This document shows positions 51,175 through 59,629 of a DNA stretch of 64,000 bases, one piece after another. Below the pieces are notes generated by a model. The model searched no databases, was not told the DNA's origin, and saw only the letters and a program-made list of their open reading frames with translations. Location: assembly GCF_006715085.1 (NCBI RefSeq), contig NZ_VFMM01000002.1:806001-870000 (forward strand). The letters are read 5' to 3'. A program made the translations under genes and the position numbers. The stretch comes from Kribbella jejuensis. Its GTDB lineage: Bacteria; Actinomycetota; Actinomycetes; Propionibacteriales; Kribbellaceae. Each line of letters opens with the position of its first letter. Position 1 is the stretch's first letter.

Positions 51175-52467
51175 TCAAGGGATGTCGGGATGGGAGGACA
51201 CGAAGTTGCGGTAGGCCGTGTACGGCGGGTCCAGTGGGGTGCCGTCGGGTTCGGTGAGGCCCCACTGGGTGCCGCCGTCCAGTTCGTAGAACATCGATGA
51301 CAGGAATCCCTCAGTGGTCCGCGCCGCGCGGAACTCGGCCAGTTGGGTCTGGAGGTACGACGCGCGATGCGTCGTGCCCTGGTTGGGATCCGAGTTCCAC
51401 TCCGACAGCACGAACGGCTTGCCGTACCGCGCCTTGACATACACCGGCAGGTTGAACGACGGCCCGGCCCCATCCGTCCCGATATGGAAGATATCGCCGT
51501 CGCCCTCGTAGTTGTGCCACGTCGTCAGATCCCAGCGAATCTGTGGATAACCGCCCGATCCGTCGGGCTGCAGGCCGTCCCACAGCGCGTCCGCGGCGCC
51601 GACATCGGAGTTGCAGAAGTTGATCCCGCACAACGCCGACGGCTGGACCGTCTTCACGCCGTCGATCAGGCCCTTCATGAAGCCGCGCATGATCGGCCAG
51701 TTCGTGTTGTTGAAGTCGATCGCCTTGGTGCCGGCGTCGGCCTTGTGGTCGGGCAGGATGATGTACGGGTCCCGCGTCAACTCGTTGCCGCACTCGTACA
51801 TCGTGACGCCGTGCGGCACGAAGGCCTGAGCCACCTCCGTGCTGATCGAGCGGGCCGCGTAGTACGCGTCGGACTCGTTGCTATAGGCAAGCGCACCGTT
51901 GCTGTCGCGAAGGCCGGCGTCGATCACCGGGAACGTGTGCAGACCGGCGCCGTTCAGATAGCTTGCGATGCTCGCGGCCGCGCCGATCGTGCTTGAGTCA
52001 GCACCGGTGTTCACCCGGAAGACGGTCGTCCCGAGGTCGGACATCCGAAGTGCGATCGTGGCCGGCGAGAGCGCCGTGTCGTGGTGCCCGTTGACCCCGT
52101 ACATCAGTCCCGCCGGCGCGGACAGCGCGATCCGGGGATCGGTGCATGGGCGCCAGACGTCATTGAGTACGACGTACCACTGGCCGCCGGTGCCGCAGTG
52201 GTAGACCATCCCGCCGTACCAGAGCAGGACCGAGACGTTGTACGTGTTCCCGACCGTGCCGCCGTTGCGGTAGATGACGCCGCCGGACACGGTCCAGACG
52301 TTGCCGCCGTTGTCGGTGATCGAGGTGGCCGACGGGATCGTCGTGCCGTCGGGGGAGGCGTTGGGCGAGTCGCCGAGGGAGACGGCCGCGGCGGGCAGGC
52401 CGGCCGCGAGGGCGATGGAGCTGACCGCACCGCCGAGGAACAGGCGGCGGGAGACGGGTGCGTTCAT
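51175..52467 (-). CDS. Tat-exported clan GH-A-like glycoside hydrolase
   Basis: 430 residues from ATG 52467. The N-terminus SRRLFLGGAVSS is a Tat signal. A small beta-rich region (about 35-110) may bind carbohydrate. The TIM barrel (about 120-430) has the acid/base E229 in YECGNEL and the nucleophile candidate E356 in LSEWNSD, the Asn-Glu and Glu pair of clan GH-A retaining enzymes. I cannot fix the family; GH39 or GH5-like are options. It is divergent from another secreted hydrolase and shares its control region. Confidence 0.82.
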   Translation of the reverse strand: MNAPVSRRLFLGGAVSSIALAAGLPAAAVSLGDSPNASPDGTTIPSATSITDNGGNVWTVSGGVIYRNGGTVGNTYNVSVLLWYGGMVYHCGTGGQWYVVLNDVWRPCTDPRIALSAPAGLMYGVNGHHDTALSPATIALRMSDLGTTVFRVNTGADSSTIGAAASIASYLNGAGLHTFPVIDAGLRDSNGALAYSNESDAYYAARSISTEVAQAFVPHGVTMYECGNELTRDPYIILPDHKADAGTKAIDFNNTNWPIMRGFMKGLIDGVKTVQPSALCGINFCNSDVGAADALWDGLQPDGSGGYPQIRWDLTTWHNYEGDGDIFHIGTDGAGPSFNLPVYVKARYGKPFVLSEWNSDPNQGTTHRASYLQTQLAEFRAARTTEGFLSSMFYELDGGTQWGLTEPDGTPLDPPYTAYRNFVSSHPDIP

Positions 52468-52487
52468 GCGATGACTCCTCAGGCCGA

Positions 52488-52506
52488 TGCGCAATCGTGT
52501 GCGCAA
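52488..52506. promoter_or_regulatory. Direct repeat TGCGCAATC, 12-base period
   Basis: TGCGCAA occurs at 52488-52494 and 52500-52506 between two divergent hydrolase genes, and again at 55919-55925 upstream of the LacI gene. The shared heptamer may be part of the LacI regulator's target; this is inference. Confidence 0.35.
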
Positions 52507-52518
52507 TCAGACTCGCGG

Positions 52519-52532
52519 TCGGTCCCGACCGA
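52519..52532. promoter_or_regulatory. Inverted repeat TCGGTC-CC-GACCGA
   Basis: A perfect 14-base near-palindrome in the divergent promoter region of the two glycoside hydrolases, just upstream of the candidate -35 at 52556. It has the size of a LacI- or GntR-family operator. Confidence 0.45.
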
Positions 52533-52555
52533 GTCAAGAGCTCGGCGTCAACCCG

Positions 52556-52585
52556 TTGACAAGGTTGTCTCGGCAGTCCTAACGT
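52556..52585 (+). promoter_or_regulatory. Candidate promoter of the 763-residue glycoside hydrolase
   Basis: TTGACA (52556-52561) and TAACGT (52580-52585) with an 18-base spacer lie about 42 bases before the chosen start. The -35 is perfect and the -10 is moderate. Confidence 0.5.
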
Positions 52586-52627
52586 CCCCGTTCATCAGCC
52601 ATTTCGAGCGTGAACGACGGAGTCCTC

Positions 52628-54919
52628 GTGAAGATTCGCCCGCTCTCGGCAGGGCTTGCCCTTGTGGTGCTCTGCGCAATCGCTACCCCACCAACCGTGC
52701 AAGCACTTTCGCCGGTCGCCGTCGGCAGCACGGCGCCGACCGGCTGCACCCCGGCCGCGGCCAATCCGACCACCGACAACGTCACCGACTACCGGCTCGA
52801 CACGAACGTGACGGCGCCCGGCCGCTGGTCGTACCAGGCGATCAACGGCGACGCCACCAGCCTGCTGAACAAGGGCGGCTCGGGGGCGTTCGCGGCCGAC
52901 GAGTGGGCCGCCGACGTGAAGAAGCCGGAGCACGCCTGGTTCGTGAAGGCCGACGGCTCGATCGGTACCGACTACCGCGCGATCTCCGAGACCTACACGG
53001 TCGCCGACCAGGCCGACGGGAAGACCGTGCACGTCCGCGGCTCGTTCAGCTCGCCCGGCGGCCGCTTCCGCGTACTGCTGGCGCACGACGGTGACGCGAC
53101 GAAGACCGCCGGACCGTTCACCGAGCTGTATACGTATTCAGGTACGGCGGCCTCGTTCGACCTGAACCTCGTCGCGTCCAAGGGCGACGACATCCTGTTC
53201 GTCAGCGACCAGGTCAGCACCTGGTGGGTGCCCGGGAAGCTGAAGGCCTCGATCACGACCGAGCTCGCACCGGAAACGGCCGCCGCCACCGCGACGCCCG
53301 GCCCGGGCGCGGTCACCAAGGGCACCAACGTGCAGCTGAGCAGCTCGACCCCGAACGCGTGCATCACCTACACCACCGACGGCACCGACCCGAGCACGTC
53401 GACCACCGCCCAGCCGTACACAGGCCCGATCGCGATCACCGCCGACACCGACCTCAAGGCAATCGCCGCCGCGACCGGTGATGCGCCGAGCGTCGTCGCC
53501 GACCTGCCGTTCGTACTCAACGAACCGTTCCGCGCGTTCGCGGGTGAGAACCAGGGCACCCAGACCGGACTCGTCGCCGGCATGCAGTGGGACCGGATGG
53601 ACTTCGACTGGGGCTCCGTCGAACCCTCGAAGGGCCAGGTCGACAAGGCCGCGATCGCCGAGTACGTGCGACAGTTCACGGTCGCGAAAGCGCACGGCAT
53701 CACGATCCTCCCGGTCCTCGCGTACACGGCCGGCTGGGCCGCGAACCGTACCGGCTACTCGTACGACTTCCACGGCAAGACGTACGAGTACGGCGCCGTC
53801 ACGTCCGAGAACAACGGCCAGTTCACCCGCAACCTCACCGTGAAACAAGGCGGCAAGGTCCTGTCCTCGAAGGACGTGCAGACGAGCATCGGCCGGACGC
53901 CGCCGCAGAACCCCGACGACTGGAAGAGCTTCGTCAAGCTGGCCGTCGACACGCTGAAACCGCTCGGCATCACGTACTTCCAGATCTGGAACGAGGCGTA
54001 CCCCGGCTCCGGGTTCTGGGAAGGCGGCATGGATCAGTACATGACCGACATCCATCTCCCGGCCGTCAAGGTGCTGCACGACAACGGCGTCAAGGCCGTG
54101 TACGGCGGGTGGATCTGCGGCGCGCCGCTCAGCGAGTACATCGCGCTGCTCGACAAGTACAAGGCCTGGCAAGGCATCGACGTGTTCGACATGCACTACA
54201 TGCCGATCGGCACCATGCAGACGATCTACGCGGCGGCGCAGAAGCGCGGCGTCAAGGAGCCGGCCGTCTGGCAGACCGAGATCGGCTTCACCACCGAGGA
54301 CAAGTTCGTCGCCGACATCTACCCGCGCGCGTTCCACTGGGCGCTGAGCAAGGGCGGCAACGACCTCAACCGTTTCAAGCTCCTGTACTTCGCCGAGTGG
54401 GCGCCGGACGACCCGAACGCGTTCGGGTACAACCGGACGCTGCGCAACGGCGACAACCTGAGTGCCAAGGGCAAGACACTGACCACGCTGGCCGGTCTGC
54501 TCCGCGGCGCCAAGGCGGAGACGTACGACAACTTCACCACCACACCTGAGCTCCAACCCGAGCTGAACGAGGCGTTGTCCACCGCGAACGGCTTCCGCCT
54601 GGACGACAAGCACGTCGTGCTGGCGATCGACCTGAAGCGGCAGAACCAGGCAGACATCTTCGAGGACCCGAACACCGGTGACACCATCCACCTGAACTTC
54701 GGTACGCCGACGATGACGGTCACGTTCCGGGACGTCCGCAACGTCAAGTCGCTGGAACGCGTCGACCTGTACGGGAACCGTACGCCGCTGCAGTGGAAGA
54801 GCATCGGCCAGAACCAGATCCAGGCCGAGGTGCCGATCATCGACCCGGACGAGACGGTGAAGGCGCTCAACCAGACCGAGAACGAGGACGTGTTCTACCT
54901 GTCCCTGCAGCAGAACTAG
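52628..54919 (+). CDS. Secreted multidomain glycoside hydrolase (clan GH-A-like)
   Basis: 763 residues from GTG 52628 (GGAG five bases upstream); a GTG six codons earlier is possible. A Sec signal ends near VQA (about 26). A beta-sandwich domain (about 50-210) and a chitobiase-C-terminal-like domain (about 215-285, CITYTTDGTDPSTS) precede a TIM barrel with acid/base E456 in FQIWNEAYPG and nucleophile candidate E551 in WQTEIGF. A C-terminal beta domain follows (about 640-763). The layout suits a GH39/GH5-like enzyme acting on plant or fungal polysaccharide. Its stop overlaps the convergent esterase stop within CTAG. Confidence 0.84.
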   Translation: MKIRPLSAGLALVVLCAIATPPTVQALSPVAVGSTAPTGCTPAAANPTTDNVTDYRLDTNVTAPGRWSYQAINGDATSLLNKGGSGAFAADEWAADVKKPEHAWFVKADGSIGTDYRAISETYTVADQADGKTVHVRGSFSSPGGRFRVLLAHDGDATKTAGPFTELYTYSGTAASFDLNLVASKGDDILFVSDQVSTWWVPGKLKASITTELAPETAAATATPGPGAVTKGTNVQLSSSTPNACITYTTDGTDPSTSTTAQPYTGPIAITADTDLKAIAAATGDAPSVVADLPFVLNEPFRAFAGENQGTQTGLVAGMQWDRMDFDWGSVEPSKGQVDKAAIAEYVRQFTVAKAHGITILPVLAYTAGWAANRTGYSYDFHGKTYEYGAVTSENNGQFTRNLTVKQGGKVLSSKDVQTSIGRTPPQNPDDWKSFVKLAVDTLKPLGITYFQIWNEAYPGSGFWEGGMDQYMTDIHLPAVKVLHDNGVKAVYGGWICGAPLSEYIALLDKYKAWQGIDVFDMHYMPIGTMQTIYAAAQKRGVKEPAVWQTEIGFTTEDKFVADIYPRAFHWALSKGGNDLNRFKLLYFAEWAPDDPNAFGYNRTLRNGDNLSAKGKTLTTLAGLLRGAKAETYDNFTTTPELQPELNEALSTANGFRLDDKHVVLAIDLKRQNQADIFEDPNTGDTIHLNFGTPTMTVTFRDVRNVKSLERVDLYGNRTPLQWKSIGQNQIQAEVPIIDPDETVKALNQTENEDVFYLSLQQN

Positions 54920-55854
54920 AAGGCGAGCACCTTCAGCCAGTCCTCCTCCAGTAGCGCGTGCCCGCCGGGCCGGATGTGGTACCCGATCCCATCCGGCCCG
55001 AACGCGGGCCGCGCCGCTTCGACGGCCAGGCGCTCGCCTTCCGGATCGGCCCACGCATCGTCCTCCGCGCTGCAGACGTACACCCGGCGCGGGGCGATGC
55101 TCGCCAGCAGTTGGTGCTGATCCACGGGCAGTTCGTCCTCCCTCCCGGCGTACTGCGCGAACGACGGGACGAACCAGTGCGGGAACCTCCTGGTGATCGC
55201 CTCGATGTCCTCACCGCCGGGGTGCCGGAACAGCGCGGCGCCGCAGCAACCGGACTCGTTCGACGCGGTCACCGTGATGCGTTCGTCCAGTACGCCGGCC
55301 CACAGCGCGGCCTTGCCCAACCGGGAATGCCCGAGCGCGACCGTCTTCGTGAGGTCGATCCGGTCGACGGTCGCGGCGATGTCGAGCAGGCGGGACAGAC
55401 CCCACGCCCAGGCCGCCACGGCACCCCAGGTCTCCTCGGGGAACAGCCCGCGAACGCCGGGCGACGGCGGATTCGGGTCGTCCGGCTCGATCTCGCGGTA
55501 GTCGGCGGTGAGTACGGCGTACCCGGCCTGCGCGATCTTCTGGTACGGGAAGCTGGACGCGTCCCAGCCGCTGACCGGGCTGAGTGTCTGGTCGTTGCCG
55601 TTGAAGTTCAGGATCACTACGACCGGAGCGGCGTTCACGCCGGACGGAAGGTGCAGGAGCGTGTCGAACTCGAGGTTGCCGAGCGGGCACGCGACGGTGG
55701 CACGATGCCGGAAGCGGTCCGCGGCACCGTCGAGCACGCCTTCCTCGCGGGACTGCAGGGCCAGCTCGCTGAGCTTGCCCCCGTCCGGCGTACGGCCGTA
55801 GATCGTGCGGGTGAACTCCTCGACGACGTCCGGTCCGAGCGGCGGCAACTGCAT
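54916..55854 (-). CDS. CE15-like glucuronoyl esterase / alpha-beta hydrolase
   Basis: 312 residues from ATG 55854 (GGAG upstream). The block GHSRLGKAALWAG (S177) matches the CE15 motif GCSRxGK with His for Cys, E200 lies in SNESGCCGAAL, and the catalytic histidine is in PGGHALLEEDW. CE15 enzymes cleave lignin-glucuronoxylan esters. No signal peptide is visible, unusual for this family, so it may act in the cytosol. It is divergent from the LacI gene and convergent with the large glycoside hydrolase. Confidence 0.82.
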   Translation of the reverse strand: MQLPPLGPDVVEEFTRTIYGRTPDGGKLSELALQSREEGVLDGAADRFRHRATVACPLGNLEFDTLLHLPSGVNAAPVVVILNFNGNDQTLSPVSGWDASSFPYQKIAQAGYAVLTADYREIEPDDPNPPSPGVRGLFPEETWGAVAAWAWGLSRLLDIAATVDRIDLTKTVALGHSRLGKAALWAGVLDERITVTASNESGCCGAALFRHPGGEDIEAITRRFPHWFVPSFAQYAGREDELPVDQHQLLASIAPRRVYVCSAEDDAWADPEGERLAVEAARPAFGPDGIGYHIRPGGHALLEEDWLKVLAF

Positions 55855-55918
55855 CGGGCACTCCGATCCCTCAGCGCAAGTATTTTCACCACCCATTCTC
55901 CCCGTTAGACCGCGTTCC

Positions 55919-55934
55919 TGCGCAACTGTTTACA
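55919..55934. promoter_or_regulatory. Putative operator upstream of the LacI gene
   Basis: TGCGCAA (55919-55925) followed by TGTTTACA (55927-55934) lies between the divergent esterase and LacI genes. GTTTACA resembles a LacI-family half-site, and the heptamer recurs at 52488-52506. Confidence 0.35.
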
Positions 55935-55960
55935 CTCTGACCAGGAATTGAGGAGGAGCG

Positions 55961-56992
55961 ATGGTGAAGCGGGCCAGCATGAGTGACGTCGCGCGGGTTG
56001 CGGGCGTTTCGCTGACCACTGCGTCGCGCGCGCTGAACGGGGTCGGCCGGGTGTCCGCGGAGACCCGCGCGCGGGTGATCGAGACCGCGGAGCGGCTGCA
56101 GTTCCAGCCGGACATGCTCGCACGCTCGTTCGTCACCGGCCGGAGCTTCATCGTCGGCGTCCTCGCCGAGTCCGCGCTCGGCCGGTTCAGCATGCCGCTG
56201 ATCATGGGTGCCACCAACTACCTCGGCCGGGAGAACATCGCCACCGTCACCCTCGACGCCCAGGGCACGCCGCGGATCCTGAACGAGTATCTGAAACGCC
56301 TGCGCGCCCGCCGGATCGACGGGCTGCTGGTCGTCGGCGACGACCCGAACCGCGCGAGCCTCGTACTGTCCGAGGACTTCGCCGTACCGGTGGTGTTCGC
56401 CTCCTCGTCCGCGACGCCGGAGACCGACTACGTGGTCGCGCCGGACAACCGCGGCGCCGGTCAAGCGGCTGCGGAACACCTGATCGGGTTGGGGCGCCGG
56501 CACATCGCGCATGTCACTGCGGCGGTGCACGATCCGGCGGTGGACGCCCGGGTGGAGGGATTCACCGCCGCGATGGAGTCGGCCGGGATGCCGATCGCGA
56601 TGGGCGGACCGCTGTACGGCAGCTATCTGCAGCGCTGGGGCATGGATGCCGGCGAGCGCATCCTCGACAGCGGGAAACCGGTCGACGCGATCTTCGCGGC
56701 GAACGACGAGATCGCGATCGGCCTGTTCGCGACGTTCCACCGGCACGGCATCCGCGTCCCGGACGACATCGCGATCATCGGGTACGACAACCGCTTGGCC
56801 GGCGTGATGCGCCCCGACGATCCGCTCAGCACCTTCGACCCCGAGCTCACCACGGTCGGCGAACGCGCCGCGGAACGACTGCTGGACGTGATCGGCGGTA
56901 CGAACACCCCTGGCATCACCTACGTGCAACCCCGCTTCGTCGAGGGCCGCTCGACAACCGGACCGACCTTGGAACCATACGACGTCCTCTGA
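55961..56992 (+). CDS. LacI-family transcriptional regulator
   Basis: 343 residues from ATG 55961 with GAGGAGGAG upstream. The N-terminal helix-turn-helix and hinge (MSDVARVAGVSLTTASRALNG...ARVIETAERLQFQPDMLARS) precede a periplasmic-binding-protein-like effector domain (VVFASSSA, AANDEIAIGLF, IIGYDNRLAG). It is divergent from the esterase and next to two secreted hydrolases, so it probably controls this polysaccharide-degradation locus in response to a released sugar. Confidence 0.92.
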   Translation: MVKRASMSDVARVAGVSLTTASRALNGVGRVSAETRARVIETAERLQFQPDMLARSFVTGRSFIVGVLAESALGRFSMPLIMGATNYLGRENIATVTLDAQGTPRILNEYLKRLRARRIDGLLVVGDDPNRASLVLSEDFAVPVVFASSSATPETDYVVAPDNRGAGQAAAEHLIGLGRRHIAHVTAAVHDPAVDARVEGFTAAMESAGMPIAMGGPLYGSYLQRWGMDAGERILDSGKPVDAIFAANDEIAIGLFATFHRHGIRVPDDIAIIGYDNRLAGVMRPDDPLSTFDPELTTVGERAAERLLDVIGGTNTPGITYVQPRFVEGRSTTGPTLEPYDVL

Positions 56993-57047
56993 CGAGCTCG
57001 CATCACCAGAGTTTGTCGATGGGTCCTGGGTAGAGGGTCGAGCTGCA

Positions 57048-57668
57048 TCAGGTGGTCTTGAGGGTGTGGAGGCCTTGCCAGAGAAGGGTTCGGAGGATGT
57101 CGGCTACCTTCTCGGGAGGTGGGGGGTTGGGGGAGCGGGTGCGCCAGATCGCGAGGCGTTCGGTGGCGCCGGAGATGCTCTGGGCAACGATCTGGACTTC
57201 TTCCTCGTCGACGGGGCGGTCGGCGGGGACGTTCATCCGGACCATCGTGGCGATCAGCTCGATGAAGGCCGCGCGTACCTCGTCCGTTGCCTCGGCGGCA
57301 GGGCCGGCGCTCAGCATGCCCTCGTCGACCAGCACCGACCATGCCTGCGGGTGTTCGTCGAGGAAGCGGAACCAGGCCAGGAAGCCGGCGTACAACGCGT
57401 CCTCCGCATCGGCCGCCGCCATCACGGCATCGGCGACCGTCTCCAGCAACTGACCGCGGAGCCGCGCCAGGCACGCGAGGAACAGTCCGTCCTTCGACCC
57501 GTAGTACTGGTAGATGAGCGGCTTCGACACCCCGACCTGCGCCGCGACGTCGTCCATCGAGGTGCCCTGGTACCCACGCTCCCCGAAGATCCGCTCCGCC
57601 GCCTCGAGGATCTCGCGCTCACGGGCGGCCCGGTCGCGGCGGCGTTTCGGAACGGTGGTGGACGTCAC
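57048..57668 (-). CDS. TetR-family transcriptional regulator
   Basis: 206 residues. The helix-turn-helix (about 15-62: REILEAAERIFGERGYQGTSMDDVAAQVGVSKPLIYQYYGSKDGLF) is classical, followed by an all-helical ligand domain. It is divergent from the monooxygenase at 57734 with a perfect inverted repeat between the two starts, the usual arrangement of a TetR repressor and its target. Confidence 0.92.
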   Translation of the reverse strand: MTSTTVPKRRRDRAAREREILEAAERIFGERGYQGTSMDDVAAQVGVSKPLIYQYYGSKDGLFLACLARLRGQLLETVADAVMAAADAEDALYAGFLAWFRFLDEHPQAWSVLVDEGMLSAGPAAEATDEVRAAFIELIATMVRMNVPADRPVDEEEVQIVAQSISGATERLAIWRTRSPNPPPPEKVADILRTLLWQGLHTLKTT

Positions 57669-57693
57669 TTGCGCAGTCTAACTGACTCCGAGT

Positions 57694-57712
57694 AACTTAC
57701 TTGGAGTAAGTT
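57694..57712. promoter_or_regulatory. TetR operator AACTTACT-N3-AGTAAGTT
   Basis: Perfect 8-base arms around TGG lie 21 bases from the monooxygenase start and 25 from the TetR start. Size, symmetry and position all fit binding by the divergent TetR protein, controlling both genes. Confidence 0.75.
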
Positions 57713-57733
57713 CCGCTGACCAGGAGGCCCAGG

Positions 57734-59215
57734 ATGAGCGAGCAGCACCGGATCGTGGTGATCGGTACCGGGTTCGCGGGGATCGGGATGGCGGTCCGCC
57801 TGAAGCAGGCCGGGTACGACGACTTCGTGGTCCTGGAGCGCGCCGCCGACGTCGGGGGCACCTGGCGGGACAACACCTACCCGGGCTGCCGATGCGACGT
57901 ACCTTCGCACCTGTACTCGTTCTCGTTCGCGCCCAACCCCGAGTGGTCGTCGACGTTCTCGCCGCAGCCCGAGATCGAGGACTACCTGCGCAAGGTGACC
58001 GACGACTTCGGCGTCCGCCCGCACATCCGCTTCGGTCACGCCGTCGAGTCGGCGCACTGGGCCGACGGCAAGTGGCGGATCACGACCAGTCAGGGCGAGT
58101 TCACCGCGGACGTCCTGCTGTCCGGCATGGGCCCGCTCGCCGAGCCGTCGTACCCGAAGCTGCCCGGCATCGAGGACTTCGAGGGTGAGGTGTTCCATTC
58201 CGCCCGCTGGAACCACGACCTGAACCTCAGTGGCCGCAAGGTCGCCGTGATCGGCACCGGCGCCTCGGCGATCCAGTTCGTGCCGGCGATCCAGCCGGAG
58301 GTCGAGGAACTGCACCTGTTCCAGCGGACTCCGCCGTGGGTGATGCCGCGGCCGGACCGGAAGATCTCCACGGCCGAGAAGGCGGTCTACCGGCGTTTTC
58401 CCCTTGCACAGAAGGCGATGCGGGCCGCCATCTACTGGGGTCGCGAGTCCATGGTGCTCGGGTTCGCGAAGCTGCCGTCGATCATGAAGCAGGCGCAGAA
58501 GGTGGCCGAGAAGCACCTGGCACACCAGGTCCGCGACCCACTGCTGCGCGCCAAGTTGACGCCGGACTTCACCCTCGGCTGCAAGCGCGTCCTGATCTCC
58601 GACGACTACTACCCGGCGCTCGCCCGGCCGAACGTCGAGGTCGTGACCGACGGGATCGCCGAGGTCACCCCGACCGGCATCGTCACCACCGACGGCGTGA
58701 AGCACGAGGTCGACACGATCATCTACGGCACCGGCTTCAAGGTCACCGACCTGCCGGTGATGGACATGGTGCACGGCCGCGACGGCCTCTCCCTCCGCGA
58801 GGCGTGGGCCGACGGCATGGAAGCCCATCTCGGTACGGCGATCAACGGCTTCCCGAACTTCTTCATGCTGATCGGCCCGAACACCGGCCTCGGGCACAGC
58901 TCGATGGTGTTCATGATCGAGTCGCAGATCGCGTACATCGTCGACGCGCTCCGGACCATGGACTCCCACGGCCTCAAGCAGGTCGAGGTACGCCGGGACG
59001 TACAGCGCGCGTTCGTCGACGGGGTCCGGTCGTCGATGCGCAACACGATCTGGACGCGTGGCGGCTGCACCAGCTGGTACCTCGACTCCGAGGGCCGCAA
59101 CACCACGCTCTGGCCGTCGTTCACGTTCCGGTTCCGCCAGCTGACCCGACGCTTCGACGCCTCGGAGTACCAGACCCTCGCCGCGGACCGTCCCGGGGCG
59201 CTGCCGCAAAAGTGA
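57734..59215 (+). CDS. Baeyer-Villiger-type flavin monooxygenase
   Basis: 493 residues. FAD Rossmann motif GTGFAG near the N-terminus, the GGTWRDNTYPGCRCD block, the Baeyer-Villiger fingerprint F-x-G-x3-H-x3-W in FEGEVFHSARW, and the NADPH motif GTGASA (about 172-177). The family inserts oxygen next to a ketone or hydroxylates amines and steroids using NADPH and O2. The fingerprint ends WN rather than WP, a common variant. It is probably induced through the divergent TetR protein. A strong terminator follows. Confidence 0.92.
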   Translation: MSEQHRIVVIGTGFAGIGMAVRLKQAGYDDFVVLERAADVGGTWRDNTYPGCRCDVPSHLYSFSFAPNPEWSSTFSPQPEIEDYLRKVTDDFGVRPHIRFGHAVESAHWADGKWRITTSQGEFTADVLLSGMGPLAEPSYPKLPGIEDFEGEVFHSARWNHDLNLSGRKVAVIGTGASAIQFVPAIQPEVEELHLFQRTPPWVMPRPDRKISTAEKAVYRRFPLAQKAMRAAIYWGRESMVLGFAKLPSIMKQAQKVAEKHLAHQVRDPLLRAKLTPDFTLGCKRVLISDDYYPALARPNVEVVTDGIAEVTPTGIVTTDGVKHEVDTIIYGTGFKVTDLPVMDMVHGRDGLSLREAWADGMEAHLGTAINGFPNFFMLIGPNTGLGHSSMVFMIESQIAYIVDALRTMDSHGLKQVEVRRDVQRAFVDGVRSSMRNTIWTRGGCTSWYLDSEGRNTTLWPSFTFRFRQLTRRFDASEYQTLAADRPGALPQK

Positions 59216-59249
59216 GGCCCGGAGAACCCCCTGCGGTTCCCCGGGCCTC
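59214..59249. terminator. Terminator between the monooxygenase and small-protein genes
   Basis: GAGGCCCGGAGAACC and GGTTCCCCGGGCCTC pair in 14 of 15 positions around a short CCCTGC loop, beginning at the monooxygenase stop. Just downstream a GTTGGTTCAGGC direct repeat precedes the convergent small gene. Confidence 0.75.
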
Positions 59250-59282
59250 TCGTTCCCCGTTGGTTCAGGCGACGCCGTTGGT

Positions 59283-59504
59283 TCAGGCAGCCAGTGCCGG
59301 CTCGTAGGTGCCGCTCAGGCGGAGCAGGTCGTCGCTGGTGACCAGCCGGGCCAGCTCGGCACAACCGGCGGCGAGGGCGGACTCCAGGGTCGGCCAGGCA
59401 TCGACGCACCAGTACGGATCGTCGGGCTGCCGGTCGTTGTCGTCATCGATGTCGGCGCACCAGCCGCCGGTACGGACATGGTGGACGTGGAGTCGGAGCT
59501 TCAT
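59283..59504 (-). CDS. 73-residue acidic protein, paralogue of the protein at 45136-45315
   Basis: ATG 59504 begins MKLRLHVHHVRTGGWCAD; the centre is acidic (DIDDDNDRQPDDPYW) and a helical Ala-rich tail follows. It shares the WxADxDDxxDxQPDxPxW pattern and the following helix with the 59-residue protein near 45.2 kb. The stop of the 36-residue peptide gene lies 14 bases upstream, so the two are probably translated from one message. Function is unknown; it may bind a cation or mimic nucleic acid, but this is speculation. Confidence 0.78.
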   Translation of the reverse strand: MKLRLHVHHVRTGGWCADIDDDNDRQPDDPYWCVDAWPTLESALAAGCAELARLVTSDDLLRLSGTYEPALAA

Positions 59505-59518
59505 GGCGGAAACGGCTT

Positions 59519-59629
59519 TCAGAAGGGGAGCTTGCGGCCGGACGGCGTCCGGAGGTCGAGGGTCTGGTTCTGCGTCTGCCGGCGCGTCGTGCTGGTGCTC
59601 GGCCGCCGCCGGATCTGGATCTGGCGCAT
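59519..59629 (-). CDS. 36-residue basic peptide upstream of the small acidic protein
   Basis: ATG 59629 has a strong AGGAG ribosome site seven bases upstream. The peptide begins MRQIQIRRRPSTSTTRR, is Arg-, Thr- and Gln-rich, has no Cys, Trp or acidic residue apart from one Asp, and ends GRKLPF. It precedes the acidic 73-residue protein by 14 bases, so a basic peptide and an acidic protein are co-encoded. It is too short to assign a family. It could be a leader peptide controlling the next gene, a precursor peptide, or chance coding. Confidence 0.5.
   Translation of the reverse strand: MRQIQIRRRPSTSTTRRQTQNQTLDLRTPSGRKLPF

Noticed and set aside
53138..55054. A 638-codon minus-strand open frame opposite the large glycoside hydrolase
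   Set aside because: Antisense shadow; composition is Val/Arg/Asp/Leu with no domain, and the plus-strand gene has a signal peptide and catalytic motifs.
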